Program-made: the position numbers and the translations under genes
Assembly (NCBI RefSeq): GCF_016801865.2
Contig: NC_068938.1
Coordinates: forward strand, 90,792,221-90,856,220
From: Culex pipiens pallens
Taxonomy: Eukaryota; Arthropoda; Insecta; Diptera; Culicidae
Reading direction: 5' to 3'
DNA: 64,000 nucleotides
The notes under the pieces: model-generated
What the model saw: the letters and a program-made list of their open reading frames with translations, nothing else
Told to the model about the DNA's origin: nothing
Databases searched by the model: none
In this document: piece by piece, positions 34,800 through 47,043 of the stretch
How positions within the stretch are numbered: position 1 is the first letter of the stretch
Layout: every line of letters begins with the position of its first letter

Positions 34800-36780
34800 G
34801 CTATAACTAAATCAGGATAAGATGTCTTCACCTGAATAAATCTTTTAAGAGCTCTAAATTTTGAATAAGAAACATACATGTCGCCAAAGTCGGGAAAGCA
34901 AACGGGTACCCGAACAAAACTCCAACCCTCTCGCATGTCTACTGTAGTGGTCTCTCGTTGCGTTACTGAGCACAAATTTAATTCACTAGCGAAAATAAAT
35001 TATGCTAATGAACCGACGACCTTCTGCAACATTGTATGAACTGCGTTAGTGTTGTTCTACCGTAGAGAGCGGTGATCTGGATTAGCTTCGTCGAGCGTCG
35101 GGAATCTACTGAAATATTCGAAGCATCTCCAGCTTACGGTCTCTAACTCTTGGACAACTTTTACGCCCAGAAGGGGGTTATACCAAGAGGAAAAGCACGG
35201 AGGACGGATTTCCGCTGATCGCGACTACTCGAGTTTGATCACCAGCTGTTGGGTCGTTAATCTGATCGGACTGTGTATACAGTGCGAGATTTGGTTAATC
35301 GACTAAACATCATGAAACGCAAGTCGTCGGGACTTTAAACACCCAACTGGCAGTCGCATGATTGTGATGCATGGCGGCATGAAAGTATATCAGAATCTGC
35401 ATGAAATCTGTCCTCATGCATTTTTTGCGATATAGGAGTATGACATTTTTGCCCGTTACCGACAATTATCGACATTATCGACGGCTTTTTGGTTGTATTT
35501 CACAAAAAAAACACTAAGCAGAACGAGGATTGAACCACCAACTTCTTGGTTATTGATCCGACACGCTACCACCGCGCCATGGACGCTTGATGAAAAGTGA
35601 GTGAAAGAGCACCAACATACGCTTCTCTTTGGAGTGTTGCTCGGGGACGGGCTAGCATTATATGTGTTGGTGAGAACTGCAGATCGCTGAAATTTTTACA
35701 CGCGGGCAAAAATGATCTACGGGCTTGGTGCAAAAAATGTTATAAAATATGACATTTTCTGCAGCAAATCCAATGTTGCAGATTTTGAGATATATTTTTC
35801 CTTTGGGTGAACCTTTACGCAAAACTCAAAGTGAGCATTAACCGACCAGTTTCTCTGCAAGAGGAACAAAAGCAAGCCTGTTTACGTGCAGCTCGCGGCT
35901 ATCCCGCGCGGTTCCCCTTTAAAACCTTCAACGGTGGAGCATGGCCTTCACGACTTCTGAATGCCGTCGTCGGCCCTCGAAGGCAAGATCTTCGGGACGT
36001 GCATACACACATATAAGCGTGCAGACAGAAATGCACTTGCACACAGGTGCTCAAGAGACCGTAAACATTTTCGCTTGGAAGCATCGAGCAGCATGGTCTG
36101 CGAAAGACCACATGTTTCATGGTTTCAAGCCAAAAAGCCACCACCAAGCAGAGCTGCGTTTAAATGGCCCAGCAGAGGTGCAGCAGCAGCACATTTATCA
36201 ACACGTGAAACCACTGGGCCATAACCTCAAATCAATTATCTTCAAGCAACGTGGAAAGACGCCATCTTTGTTTGCTTCCTCTGCTGCGTTGTGTTGAAGA
36301 AAAGAGCGCGTCAAGTAGTTTTAAAAGGCTCTTCTCGACTACCATGAAGCGGATGCGTTTTTGCAGCAGCGCATAAGACACGACGACGGTCAAGGACGTT
36401 AGACGAAAACAGGCTGGAAAGCAGCAACTCTTGGAGACGTTTTTGCGGGCAGCAAAACCGGTCTTGCGACGAGCTGCAAAACCGGACGGGACATTTCTGG
36501 AAACGTCGCGGAATGTGCGCTGTGCGAATCAGTTTTATGATTCTGTAATCTCCAGCTCAGATACGAAAGATGTGTCCGGATTGTTCCAATTAGTCAATTA
36601 GTGGCGCCAACTTTGCATTAGCGTCGAATAGTTGTTCGAAGTGGCTTGCGATTTTTTATCGTTCAAATATCAAATTTAATCGAGCATTAGCTAGAATGAA
36701 TCACGAGAGTTCGATCAAAACTGGTAAAATTCAGGCTCAGACACTATCAGACACCAAATCAGCAAAGAGATTTTTTTGGT
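34800..36780. other. Non-repetitive block
   Basis: GC-richer sequence without shared repeats except the tRNA-like sequence at 35515-35586. ORFs up to 118 codons at 35800-36300 overlap on both strands without domains. Candidate regulatory or intronic DNA. Confidence 0.35.
35515..35586 (-). pseudogene. tRNA-like sequence
   Basis: On the minus strand, GCGTCCATGGCGCGGTGGTA has a good A box and GGTTCAATCC is a B box at the right spacing. The acceptor ends do not pair and the anticodon stem is imperfect, so the identity cannot be read. A T run follows (TTTTTTTTGTG). It is probably a SINE head or decayed tRNA. Confidence 0.45.
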
Positions 36781-37061
36781 TTGATTTTGCTGATATTTAC
36801 CAAAACATTCTATAAACAAGCGATTTTTTTTTCGCAAAAATCAGTAGCTGCGCCAAATCAACTTTATTCTTTGACAGCTGAAAAACTAGCGAATTTTTTC
36901 GCTGTTTTCAGCGTTGTTCTCTACTACTCTGGCAGAAATTCTATTGTATGTGTAGCTGCAAAAATTACAGTTGTCATTCACATCTCAGAAGTAAAATCGG
37001 TAACATATTTGGAAAACAATGTTTTTTTTAAACCTAACAAACGAATTCAGTTTGTCTGTTG
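36781..37061. other. AT-rich, no recognised feature
   Basis: Short AT-rich stretch with an open frame of 94 codons that shows no domain. Confidence 0.3.
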
Positions 37062-37626
37062 GTAATTCTCTACCAACTCACACGAAATCGGGAAATGTTG
37101 CCCCGACCCCTCTTCGATTTGCGTAAAACTTTGTCCTAGGGGTAACTTTTGTCCCTGATCACGAATCCGAGGTCCGTTTTTTGATAACTCATAACGGAGG
37201 GGCGTGCCGCTTCCAATTTTGAACTCGCGAAAAAGACATGTTTTTCAATAATTTGCAGCCTGAAAAGGTGATGAGATTGAAATCTTATGTCAAAGGGACT
37301 TTTATCAAAAATCCGTCCACCCGATTTGATAGCGTACTCAAATTTCCGAAAAACGATTTTTTCATCGAAAAATACATTAATTTTTTTTAAACTCTGTATT
37401 TTTTCGTTAACAGTCAAAAATCTTGAAACATGCCAATTTAAGGGAAATTTAATGTACTTTTGGAATCTACATTAACCCAGACCAGAAGGGTCATTTTTCT
37501 TTATTTAGAAATTTTTTTTCATTTTAAAACTTCGAGTTTCTCTAACTTTGCAGGGTTATTTTTCAAACTGTAACAATGTTCTTCAAAGTTGCAGAGTAGA
37601 CAATTACAAAAATGTTGATATATAAA

Positions 37627-39393
37627 TAGGCTTAGTGATTTTTCACGCTCGAAAATTGCTAATTTCACGGGGACCTCAACTTAAAAATACCAAATTTCAC
37701 GCAAACTTCGCGGAACTTGAAAAATGTTAAAATAACTCTGAAAATCCTATGTTGAAATCACAGAAACTACTTTTTATGCTTCATTATGTATTATTCTTCA
37801 ATAAACTAAAAAAATCTTCACTAAATTTGAATGCGAGACAAAAAAAAATCATCTCATTTACAAAAAAAAAAATCCTTCTGGTTTATGGATGGGCTCTATA
37901 TATATTTTAAAACAAAATGTAGGGCACGCATATTCTCATTTACTGAACTGCTCTTTTAATATTCGACTAATAAATCTAAAATGTTTTCGCTAATTTGCTT
38001 CTGTTATATTATTTTACATTTTATTGAATTTCATATCAAAGCAAGACTTAACAATCTTGTCCAGTCAAAATGAGTAAAATAAATTGAATTTTCTGCGACA
38101 TTTAGCCCATTAAACATATTTTTAAGGATTTTAGCTCACTTTTCAAAAACTAAATTTAAAATCAATTCGCAAAAATAATATTTTTTTTAACAAAATCGAC
38201 ATTTTTATTGTAAATGAGAAATGAAAACAAAAAAGTAGTATTTTTAAACTTTCACGGGAATCATCCACCCAAATAAACAAATATCGTTAAAATTAAACGG
38301 GTCAAAACGAATTTATATGTTTTTAAAATGTTATTCCAAAGATAAAAAATACTTTTCATTTTATTTTGAATAAAACAAAACTTGATTCTTTTAATTTCTT
38401 CCAAAATTATATCTTTCAAATAAAATAGTAGTAAAATTTTTAATACGGCGAATGAAAATATTACTAAATTTAGTTAGTTTCTAAAAAAAAACTAAAAAAT
38501 CTGAACTTTTCTTCAAATGGACATACATATATATTAGTGGGCCCAGAATATGGGACTTTTTCTCAAAACCTCGCTCCACAAGCTGATTATTGTTCCTTGA
38601 GCTATTTTAGGACTCTGGACCAAATATGAGCAAAATCGGTCAACATTTACCCATTGATACTCGAGGGTGAAGTTTGTATGGGAAAAATCGAAAAAATATA
38701 TGAAAAACTTAATTTTCATACGGATTTGTCTGCAAGGCACGCTACTTCCATCAAAACATTCTCAAAAGTGAGATTCTAATTGAAAATTTAATGTTCTACA
38801 ACTTTGTAGAACACACCACAGCTGTAAAACTCAAGCCTGAAAAGTTATTAGCGACTAAAAAAGTCATTTTTGTATGAAAAACTTGTTTTTCGCCATCTTT
38901 AGGCTCGAGTATCAATGGGTTAATCTCAACCAATTTCGCTCAAAATTTACACAGATGCTTAAAATAACCCAAAAACTGTTTTCCGCTTGTGGGGCAGGGG
39001 GTCATTTTTTCTGGGCACCCTTATATATATATTCAAGCTTTTTAATTGAAAACTTATAAAGTTTTATTAAATAGTCTTTTTGGATAAAATATTTATTAAG
39101 TTGTTATTACAAAAAATGATTTGAGAAAAGTGATAAATTTCACGAATTTCACGCCGTCCACGAAATCGTCAAAAATAACTAACCTTAAATTAGTAATTAA
39201 ACCAGGATATTCAATCGCTTAATTCTACAGTAGTTCATTAGATTATTTGTATTCCTTTTTGAAATTGATAAATTATTTTGAGTAAAATCGTCACATTTTC
39301 ACACAAACATAAAATTTCACGGGATTTCGCGGAAAAATCCAAATTTCGCGGATTTCACGCTGTCCGCGAAATCGTGAAATTTCACTAACCCTA
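37627..39393. mobile_element. 1.77-kb hAT-like element with perfect 8-bp target duplication
   Basis: The left end TAGGCTTAGTGATTTTTCACG and the inverted right end TAGGGTTAGTGAAATTTCACG are matching terminal repeats of about 21 bp with three or four mismatches. TATATAAA occurs immediately outside both ends (37619-37626 and 39394-39401), an exact 8-bp duplication of hAT type. Subterminal ATTTCACG and CGCGAAATCG motifs recur. No transposase ORF is present, so it is non-autonomous. It is nested in the foldback at 37062-40172 and itself contains the foldback at 38534-39023. Confidence 0.8.
38534..39023. mobile_element. 490-bp foldback element nested in the hAT-like element
   Basis: The ends TAGTGGGCCCAGAA and TTCTGGGCACCCTTA are imperfect inverted repeats in TATATATA-rich flanks. 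The halves are complementary over longer stretches, for example CCATTGATACTCGAG near 38650 and CTCGAGTATCAATGG near 38904. Confidence 0.6.
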
Positions 39394-40172
39394 TATATAA
39401 ACATAGGGGGTTTGCTTATAACCAACACAAGTTATTGCGATTTTACGAAAAAAAATTTTTTGAAGAGGTTACTTTTTGCGTTTCTCTTTGTTTCGTCGTC
39501 CGTGTCTGTCGAGGGTGACCGTGAACGGCCATAATCGACACAACCAACTTTTTTAAAAATTATATTTTCGTAAAATCGCGATAACTCGTGATGATTTCAA
39601 GCAAACCTACCTTATTTTTGTATATACAAAATGTTTAATTGTCTGCTCTACAACTTTGTAGAACATTATTACACTCTAAAAAATAACCCTGCAAAGTTAG
39701 AAAAACACGAAATTTTAAAATGAATAATTTTGTTCTGAATGAAAAAATGACCCTTTTGGGTGAGTTAATGTAGGTAGATTCGAAAAGAACGTTAAATTTC
39801 CCTTAAAACGACATGTTCCAAAATTGGTTGGTTAACGAAAAATGCAAGAGTTTTGAATTTTTTTATTCGTGTCTTTTATTAAAAATACGTTTTTTCGTAA
39901 TTTTGAGTACGCTATCAAATCGTCAAATTTTACATAAAAGTCCCTTTGACACCAAATTTCCATCTCATCACCTTTTCAGGATGCAAATTATTGAATAACA
40001 CGTATTTTTTATGTTCAAAAATTGAAGGGGTCGTACCGCCACGAGATATCAGCAAACGGATCTCGGATTCGTGATCAGGGACAAAAGTTACCCCTTAGGA
40101 CAAAGTTTCGCGCAAATCGAAGAGGGGTCGGGCCAACTTTTCCCTATTTCGTGTGAGTTGGTAGAGAATTAT

Positions 40173-41530
40173 TGGCGATTACAAACTTAAAACGAGTCCT
40201 TCTCATAGCGTCATACCTTGGAAGGCACTGAAAACAATAGTTTAAGACATTTTCATTTATCCAGCCATACTCTCTAACTAACGTGAGGCCTTGTTCATAG
40301 TTGTAGGGAAGCGTGGTACAAAAGGGGAGACGCGGCAGGGCAGCACCAAAAAGTGGATATTGAACTCCTCTGGTCAGCTTCCACCAGCCAGTACACGCCG
40401 CTTGCTATGCTGCTACTTTTTCGCGGTCGTTTCGCGCCACGAATCAAATTATTGCGAACTTTTTTTTACTTTGCTTGCTTACCCCAATCCTCAACCCACG
40501 GATCCACCTCCCCCCTCAGTAAACCTCCACCTGTTATGCTGCTGATTCTTTTTTGGCAAACAAAATTGCAAACTTAGATGTGTGTGTGCGTGATTGTGCG
40601 AATACTAACGCAGACAACGCACACCAACCCAAGCTTACTTTTGGGGCCGATTGTTGTGGTTTCTCTCGGCTGTTTTTTTCGGGTGAGAAGACCCCCCTCT
40701 GCTGAGGGGAAAGGGGGTTCAGAGGGGGGCACGTTTTTATTTTGCTTTGCTTTTCGCGATACCGACCTACATGCCAGTGTGCGTATTTACAAGAGAGTGT
40801 GTGTGTATGTGCAAAGTTTCGGTGTTTCGGCGTTTGCGTTTTGTGCGAATTCACAACACTGAGGAAGAAGAGGAAGACCACAAACACCACAGCGAAGAAG
40901 AAAAAGAAGAGGAAGAAGTATGCTTTTAGCGCGCGCACTCTACCGAGCAAACATGAGACCAGAAGAGAGAGAGAGAGAGAGAGGCACATACACACAGACA
41001 ACCAGAAGAAAATTACTGCGCAATTTCTTGCGGATCAATCAATTTGTGTGTGCGAGGCGCGGGGATTGGTGCTGCGTGAACACGTGGAACAGGGTGGGTG
41101 GGAAGAGGAAACCAGGTGGCAAAAGGAGGAATTGGGCGCGGAAAGGGGTTGCGAAAAGAAACTAGCGAAAATATAAATGAAGAAAATAGCAGACCAGAAG
41201 GAAAATTAAATAATTGTGCTTCCGAAACTGGACATCAAAAAGAAGATGCAAAGTAGAGGAGATGAATGAAGAAAGAACGCAGAGAGCTAACGCGGATTGA
41301 AGCTCGTGGAGCGAAACGGAGCGAACGGTTCGAGCGTGGTAAAAAGCGCTGCTGGCGTTGATTTGTATCCCAAATCTAAGGAGGAGAGCACATGCTTGTT
41401 GATTTAGAAGGGTAGTTTAAGCTGAAAATTAGCTAATCCGGATGTCCATGGGTTAAACCCTGTGCGGCTGTGTAGAAATGATTCCATTAAAATGTATATT
41501 TTCCACCAGTTTTTTGTTGTTTGTTCCATA
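40173..41530. other. Non-repetitive block with simple-sequence patches
   Basis: A GC-richer stretch. An AG dinucleotide run lies at 40964-40983, and a purine-rich GAAGAA stretch at 40861-40920 gives low-complexity ORFs on both strands. No domain is seen. Candidate regulatory or intronic DNA. Confidence 0.35.
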
Positions 41531-41690
41531 CAGTACTAGAACATGCAATTTGAACACTTTGTTCATGGTTTCAAAGTCCAAAAACGCTTGTTCACGATTT
41601 TGGGAACTGATTTTTCTCCCTGTGAACAAAACTTCAGATAATTGAAACTTCTGATAATCGAGGCTTTTAGTCTGGACTGTACTTGAAAGC
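41531..41690. repeat. Fragments of the CACGGAGAAAA MITE and of a GATTATCCGAAG motif
   Basis: AACACTTTGTTCATGGTTTC through TTCACGATTTTGGGAACTG at 41550-41625 matches the right half of the MITE at 58760-58907. CTTCTGATAATCGAGGC and AGTCTGGACTGTA at 41649-41682 match the palindrome motif at 45037-45088. Confidence 0.45.
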
Positions 41691-41808
41691 AAACTTTCGA
41701 ACGCAACTTTCGCGGAAATTGGAGAACTACTTCATATGGGTCATTTCACGTTTCACCTCAATCATGTACAACAAAATTGCAAATTTGAAAACAACATTTT
41801 ATGATCAA

Positions 41809-42026
41809 GCTCAAATTTGGTGGGCTGGTAATACCATACCAATAGGCAAGAATCTCGATTTGCGTCAAAATCGGATCATCCGCTCCTAGGTACTGCAGTT
41901 AAAAAATTGAGGTTTTATTTTTTCCAAAACTTTGGGTGGTGTCAACAAGGAGCGGGTGGTCCGATTTGGACGCAAATCCAGATTCTTGCCTATTGATATG
42001 GTATTACCAGTCCACCAAATTTGAGC
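41809..42026. mobile_element. 218-bp foldback element
   Basis: Arms of about 78 nt (41809-41888 and 41949-42026) are inverted copies at high identity. GCTCAAATTTGGTGG opens the left arm and CCACCAAATTTGAGC closes the right one, around a loop of about 60 nt. It directly adjoins the element at 42039-42894. Confidence 0.7.
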
Positions 42027-42038
42027 ACGTTTGAATGA

Positions 42039-42894
42039 AAAAACGTTACTTGGTGCCTTCCTCACATTTAGAGGGTAATGCTATCCAAAATAGATACAAA
42101 ATGGCGGACCTTTGACCTTTGGTTGCCAGATCTTCATAATTCAGAGCACTTATGTGCTTATAACTTTTGATAGGGTTGTCAGATCTTCAATCTTTTGAAC
42201 TCGTTGAAAAGGTCTTTTAATTACCTATCCAACGACAGGTCGCATGATAGATCCGAACAACGTTTTCATCAAAATATTTGAGATCCGGCCTCTAAAAAGT
42301 GCATAAAAAACACTTAAATGTTTATAACTTCTGATAGGGTTGTCAGATCTTCAATCTTTTGAACTCGTTGAAAAGGTCTTTTAAATACCTATCCAACGAC
42401 AGGTCGCAAGAGAGATCCGGACAACGTATTCATCAAAATATTTGAGATCCGGCCTATAAAAAGTGCATAAATTACACTTAAGTGCTTATAACTTTTGATA
42501 GGGTTGTCAGATCTGCAATCTATTGAACTCGTTGGAAAGGTCTTTTGAATACCTTTCTAAAAATGTATAACATGGCGGGGTTTCTTACAAAAACCACCCT
42601 TTTTACAATCTTCCGGACTTTTGTTAAAATCGTTTTTTAAGCATATCTTTTGAAGTACTTAACTAAACTGCATAATTTTCAATAGCGACTTATGGGACCC
42701 CAAGACGGATCGAAAATCGGTTCAGCCAGTGCCGAGATAATCCAGTGCAAATTTTTTGATCAACATCCCACCACACACACAGACATTTGCTCAGAATATG
42801 ATTCTGAGTCGATATGTATACATGAGGTCAAATAAAGAATTTTGTTTTTCGAGTGATTTTATAGCCTTTCCTCAGTAAGGTGAGGAAGGCAAAA
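42039..42894 (+). mobile_element. GCCTTCCTCAC-family element, copy B (three 164-bp units)
   Basis: The ends match copies A and C (AAAACGTTACTTGGTGCCTT at left; TTTCCTCAGTAAGGTGAGG then AAGGC at right). Between them, TTATAACTT-TGATAGGGTTG recurs at 42157, 42321 and 42485, exactly 164 bp apart. The units are more diverged from one another than those in copy C. The 3' part with GAGTCGATATGTATACATGA is shared by all copies. Confidence 0.75.
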
Positions 42895-43540
42895 AGAAAA
42901 AAAGCCAAAAGAGTTTTGAAAACAAAGGGTGTATTAATTTCCCTTAAATTACAGTTTTAATAAGGTGTGAGAGGAACACATTCTTTTTTTACAAAGCTGA
43001 TGTTCCCGTTTGAAATAAGCAGTAGCAAATGTTTTTATATTTTAGATCCTTTAATTCTTTTAATTATTGTAGAAAGTCAAAGTTATTATTTGTCTTCTTT
43101 ATAAAAGCATCTCAAATTTAAAATAATGGAAATTGAATGAATCAAAAATAGTTTTGATATAATTGAACTTCTTCCCACGTAAATGAATTTTATGTTGAAA
43201 CAGTCAGGTTTTCTACCTACTTCCTTTCTGCTCTGGACCTGGAAAATTAGAATATATTTTCTCAAGTTTTTTTCAAGGAAAAGAACTAAAGTTTACTTAT
43301 GAACCACGTGAACATTTTCGGGTAAAAGGGTACCAAACTAAGACCATTTGCATTTTTACTAAGCAAACCATCTTTGGCGTAACAGAATTGCAAATTGGAA
43401 AACTTTAATTTTTATTTGCTAAATTTGTAAAAAAAAACCTGCTTTTTTATTATTTGATTCAGACCACATATGTATTTAAGATTCTTACACAAATTGAGGG
43501 TACTTTAAAGTGGATCAAATCAACTAAATTTTAATATGTT
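42895..43540. other. AT-rich, no recognised feature
   Basis: AT-rich sequence with no ORF of note, RNA gene or identified repeat. Confidence 0.4.
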
Positions 43541-45036
43541 TGTTTCACGTGGGTGTTGTTGTCTGCAAAGTTCTGACGAATACTCACTGTTAGATCTTCT
43601 ACGAACCGCTGACGCTACAGCATTCCCCCATCAAAGGTTCGCGGTCTACAAACGACGAAATTAGCCCATCGACGATTTCCAGAACCCACTAATCCAGCAA
43701 GGCAAGAGTTAAAAAAACGGGACCAAACCCGCTCCACCCAAACAGCTGATTCGCCAATTTTGACGTGGAGCTTTGAAATTCCGATTCCGAAAGAGACAAT
43801 CCGACATTTGTTGAATAAATATGCACTTTTGTTCCCATGAATCAGCGAGTGATCGCCATTTGGCGCGAAAAATTGCGGTTATGTTGCGCGCGCCAAAGAC
43901 ACTCACACACACACGGGCGAGCACGCCCGGTCATCAACTTTTATTTTATTACCAATCCGAGGAATTCTTGGGGTTGACCGGTTTGCGGTCCATTTGCGCT
44001 GCACCCAAACCAAAGATTATCGGCATGCAGTGCGTCTGTTAGGTATGATAACACTTGTTGACAGTTTTTCTGCAACTTGATGCAAAACTAAAGAGAGAGG
44101 GAGTGCAACGATGAAGAGAGTGTTTGCGCTCTGACTCTCTTCTACCATCAAACCGTCTTGGTACAGTGGTAATAAGATGTTCTAATAATTGGAAAGCTCT
44201 GTTAACAGTTCAAGTTTGTGTGTTGTTTACATTGAGCCGGTTCGGCTGAACGCGCTCATTGCAGATATTTTTATTAGGGTCTCCTGACCACGCGCTTTGA
44301 CTTCTTGGAAATATTTTGTTTTGTGTAAAAGAGGCATCGTCCATGCATCGATTCCGGACGCATACCATCCACACCACCACCCTGCCTCGCCTGTAGTTAT
44401 CCGTGTTCTGTTTTGGTTCTGGAAGAGTTCAGCAAAGCGGACTGAACAGCCCGGCACAACTGTACCTCGCGTCAGGTGCGCTCAATCGAGTTGTTCACCT
44501 GACCTGGCGGAGGCCGAAATACGAGCTTCGGCTCATCTTGTGCTGACGTCAATCGCGCGCGGTGAGGCTTCCAGGTTCAGAAGCTTATGGCGTCCGAAAT
44601 CGAGGTAACAGGTACGCAGACCGTTGATCCGTGGAAAAGCCGAAGACACGACGACGAGAAGCTCGCCGCATTTTGGGCTCGCCTGAAGCTTTCAGCGCCC
44701 CGATCGACGGTACCATGAATGATATGTACTATGAGGAACAAAACGCGGAATGGTGTGCTGCAGGTGGAGAGGAATGGTATCTCATTAAATGTAATTATCA
44801 CCTGAACGGTGTATTTACATGCCGATTTCGCGCATCGGAGAGCTTGGCCTGCCTCGGGCAAAGTAAATTGTCGAGTCAAAGCGCACGTGAAGTGCCTGGA
44901 TTGTAGAGGTAATCGATTGGGCACGCACATTCGTAAAAAGGGAGTTTGAAGGGCACCGGTTTGTGATCGAAACTTATTGGTTTGACGGTTTGAGTATCAT
45001 ATGAATTCGGAATTTATAGAAATTTTTAGTTACATT
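43541..45036. other. Non-repetitive block
   Basis: GC-richer sequence without shared repeats. ORFs up to 117 codons on both strands at 44227-44930 lack recognisable domains. Candidate regulatory or intronic DNA. Confidence 0.35.
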
Positions 45037-45088
45037 CCAGACTCGATTATCCGAATGACTTGGAAAAACTTCGGATAATCGAGTCTGG
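45037..45088. mobile_element. 52-bp perfect-arm palindrome (CCAGACTCGATTATCCGAA)
   Basis: The 19-bp arms CCAGACTCGATTATCCGAA and TTCGGATAATCGAGTCTGG are perfect inverted repeats around a 14-nt loop. The motif GATTATCCGAAG recurs at 49255, 62473 and 62506, and a variant at 41649, so this is the terminal repeat of a dispersed family reduced to its ends. Confidence 0.65.
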
Positions 45089-46357
45089 ACTGAAATTACA
45101 ATCTTATGTAAACCATTCTTTTTTTAATTTGATTGAAAATTTATCCATCCATTTCTTATGCACAAATGATCCATCTTGCATATTTGATTGCTACATACAA
45201 AAGTGTTGTGAAAATTTTAAAATCTGTATCTTGATAAAGGGTATTTCTGATCGATTTTGGTGTATTTAGCAGATTTGTAAGTTAAAAGCAAGACTGTCAA
45301 AATTAAAAATCCCTACAAATACCAATTTTGTAGTCGAGTTTTAATCAACAATGAAAAAACAATCCAGTCAATCTTTTTTTGCTTTTTTTTTTTTGAAGTA
45401 TATATATTTTTTGCAATGTGTTGTTGAAAAGTATTTAAAAAGTCCAACTTTGTCTATTTTCATCCTTTTAATATCTCAAAATTGCTTTCTTAAATTTGTC
45501 ATTATTGAAATGAGTAGAATAGTGTCTATTTTTGTCCATCTTCGATTCTTTTTAAAATAAAGTCATATGTTTAAAGCATGTTTAAATGATCAGTAGTTTG
45601 TTTGATGAAAAATGTTCTTTCAAAGTATGATTGAAATTTCCTCATGTTTTGCTTTTCCAAAACTTGTTGACCTGATTTTAATGTATGTTTTGTAAATTTC
45701 CCAGATTATAACTAATGCTAAGAAACAACCTATTTTTTTGTAATTTTCAAATGTTATTATTCGTGATTTCTAACTTCAGTAAAAATGTTCCGATTAATGA
45801 AAAGAATCACAATAACAATCTCAAAATCAAAATCGATCTGAACATTTGCTGTATGATTTTATAATTTAAAATATGTAGAAGGCCAAGAGGTGGGCTGAAA
45901 TTTAAGCAATCCCCGTTAACCTACACAATGAAAATAAAGTTTAAAACAGCAATTTGAAGGGATCAATTCAAGTACAATTAAGTACAAAAGGATGACAAAT
46001 TGAACAGTTTCTGGAAATTTCAACATTTTTTGACATAAAATCTTAGAAGATAGAATTTAAGTCAGAAACTGATCAAAATAACTTCGTCGAGGTAATATTC
46101 TCATTTCATTATATGTAGTTTCGTTTGTTACAAATTAATTTCCATTACACCTTAAAGTTTTCATCTTATATTTGACTTTTTTTTAACCTTTTATGAAAAT
46201 CGACCAACTGTTTTTCAAGTTTTCAATTCTCAATCAAAGTAGGCTGGTTTGGGTGACAAAACATGACCCACGTAATAAAAAAACAAATTGGTGCAGATTT
46301 GACGATTATGTATTTTCAACAAAATTACGGTTCTTCGGTTTAAAATCAATAAATTAA
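45089..46357. other. AT-rich, no recognised feature
   Basis: AT-rich sequence. ORFs of 69 codons at 45060-45560 are composition effects. No repeat or RNA gene was identified. Confidence 0.4.
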
Positions 46358-47043
46358 GGGGTTACATACATGTAAATCGCAAAAAATGTCAGAGATTATT
46401 ATGAGCAAAAACTCAAACTTTTGTTTAATCTGTTTCCAGGGCATAAAAATATACATTTTTATCTATTAACAAAACAAATTTGAAGACATTTGGTTGTATC
46501 ATTGCCGAGATTTAGCTATTTGAAGTTAGCTGTTTCAAAAAACGGGTGCCTCGATATCTCAACACTGTTTTGTCCAAGTCGGCTCAAAATTTTGGTGAAG
46601 CCTCATTTATCCGGTCCCGTGTGCATGACGAAGGCTGATTTTCAAAAAGTTTATTCAAAAAAAATAAAAAAACTATTATGTTTTTTATATAAAAAATTGC
46701 CAGTTTTTGATTTTTGAATTTTTTGAAAATGCAATTTTTCTAATTCGGACTTTGTCTTGCACACGGGATTTATCTTGAAAGTCTTCACCCAAAATTTCAG
46801 CCAATTTGGTCCATCCCATCTGGAGATATCGTGGCACCCGTAAATCTACTTGATGTTCAGAGAAAAACGTTCACGAAGTTTGATAGTTTGCTTTGCACAT
46901 AGCAAAATTTCGAGCTTAAATCGACTGTTACTCACTTAAATCATGAATTATCTTTATGACACTTTCAGGAGTGATTGAAAATCATTTTTTAAGTGGATTT
47001 CTGCAATATTACATTTTGAGATTTTTTACATGTGTGTAACCCC
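46358..47043 (-). mobile_element. 686-bp TTAA-type MITE, inverted copy of 10815-11407
   Basis: The left end GGGGTTACATACATGTAAAT and the right end TTTACATGTGTGTAACCCC match the family ends. The left flank is TTAA (46354-46357) and the right flank TTTA (one substitution). The interior is inverted relative to 10815-11407 and about 90 bp longer. Confidence 0.75.

Larger units (their letters stand above)
37062..40172. mobile_element. Long foldback element interrupted by a nested hAT-like element
   Basis: The arms at about 37062-37618 and 39620-40172 are inverted relatives. Examples are TCTCTACCAACTCACACGAA at the left against TTCGTGTGAGTTGGTAGAGA at the right, and matching GATCACGAATCCGAG and AAAGGTGATGAGATTG blocks. 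Divergence is moderate. The hAT-like element at 37627-39393 lies between the arms. A further small foldback (GTTTGCTTATAACC / TTCAAGCAAACC) is at 39411-39607. No protein is encoded. Confidence 0.65.

Noticed and set aside
40534..41176. Lysine/glutamate- and serine/leucine-rich ORFs of up to 155 codons on both strands
   Set aside because: They translate purine-rich and AG-repeat low-complexity DNA.
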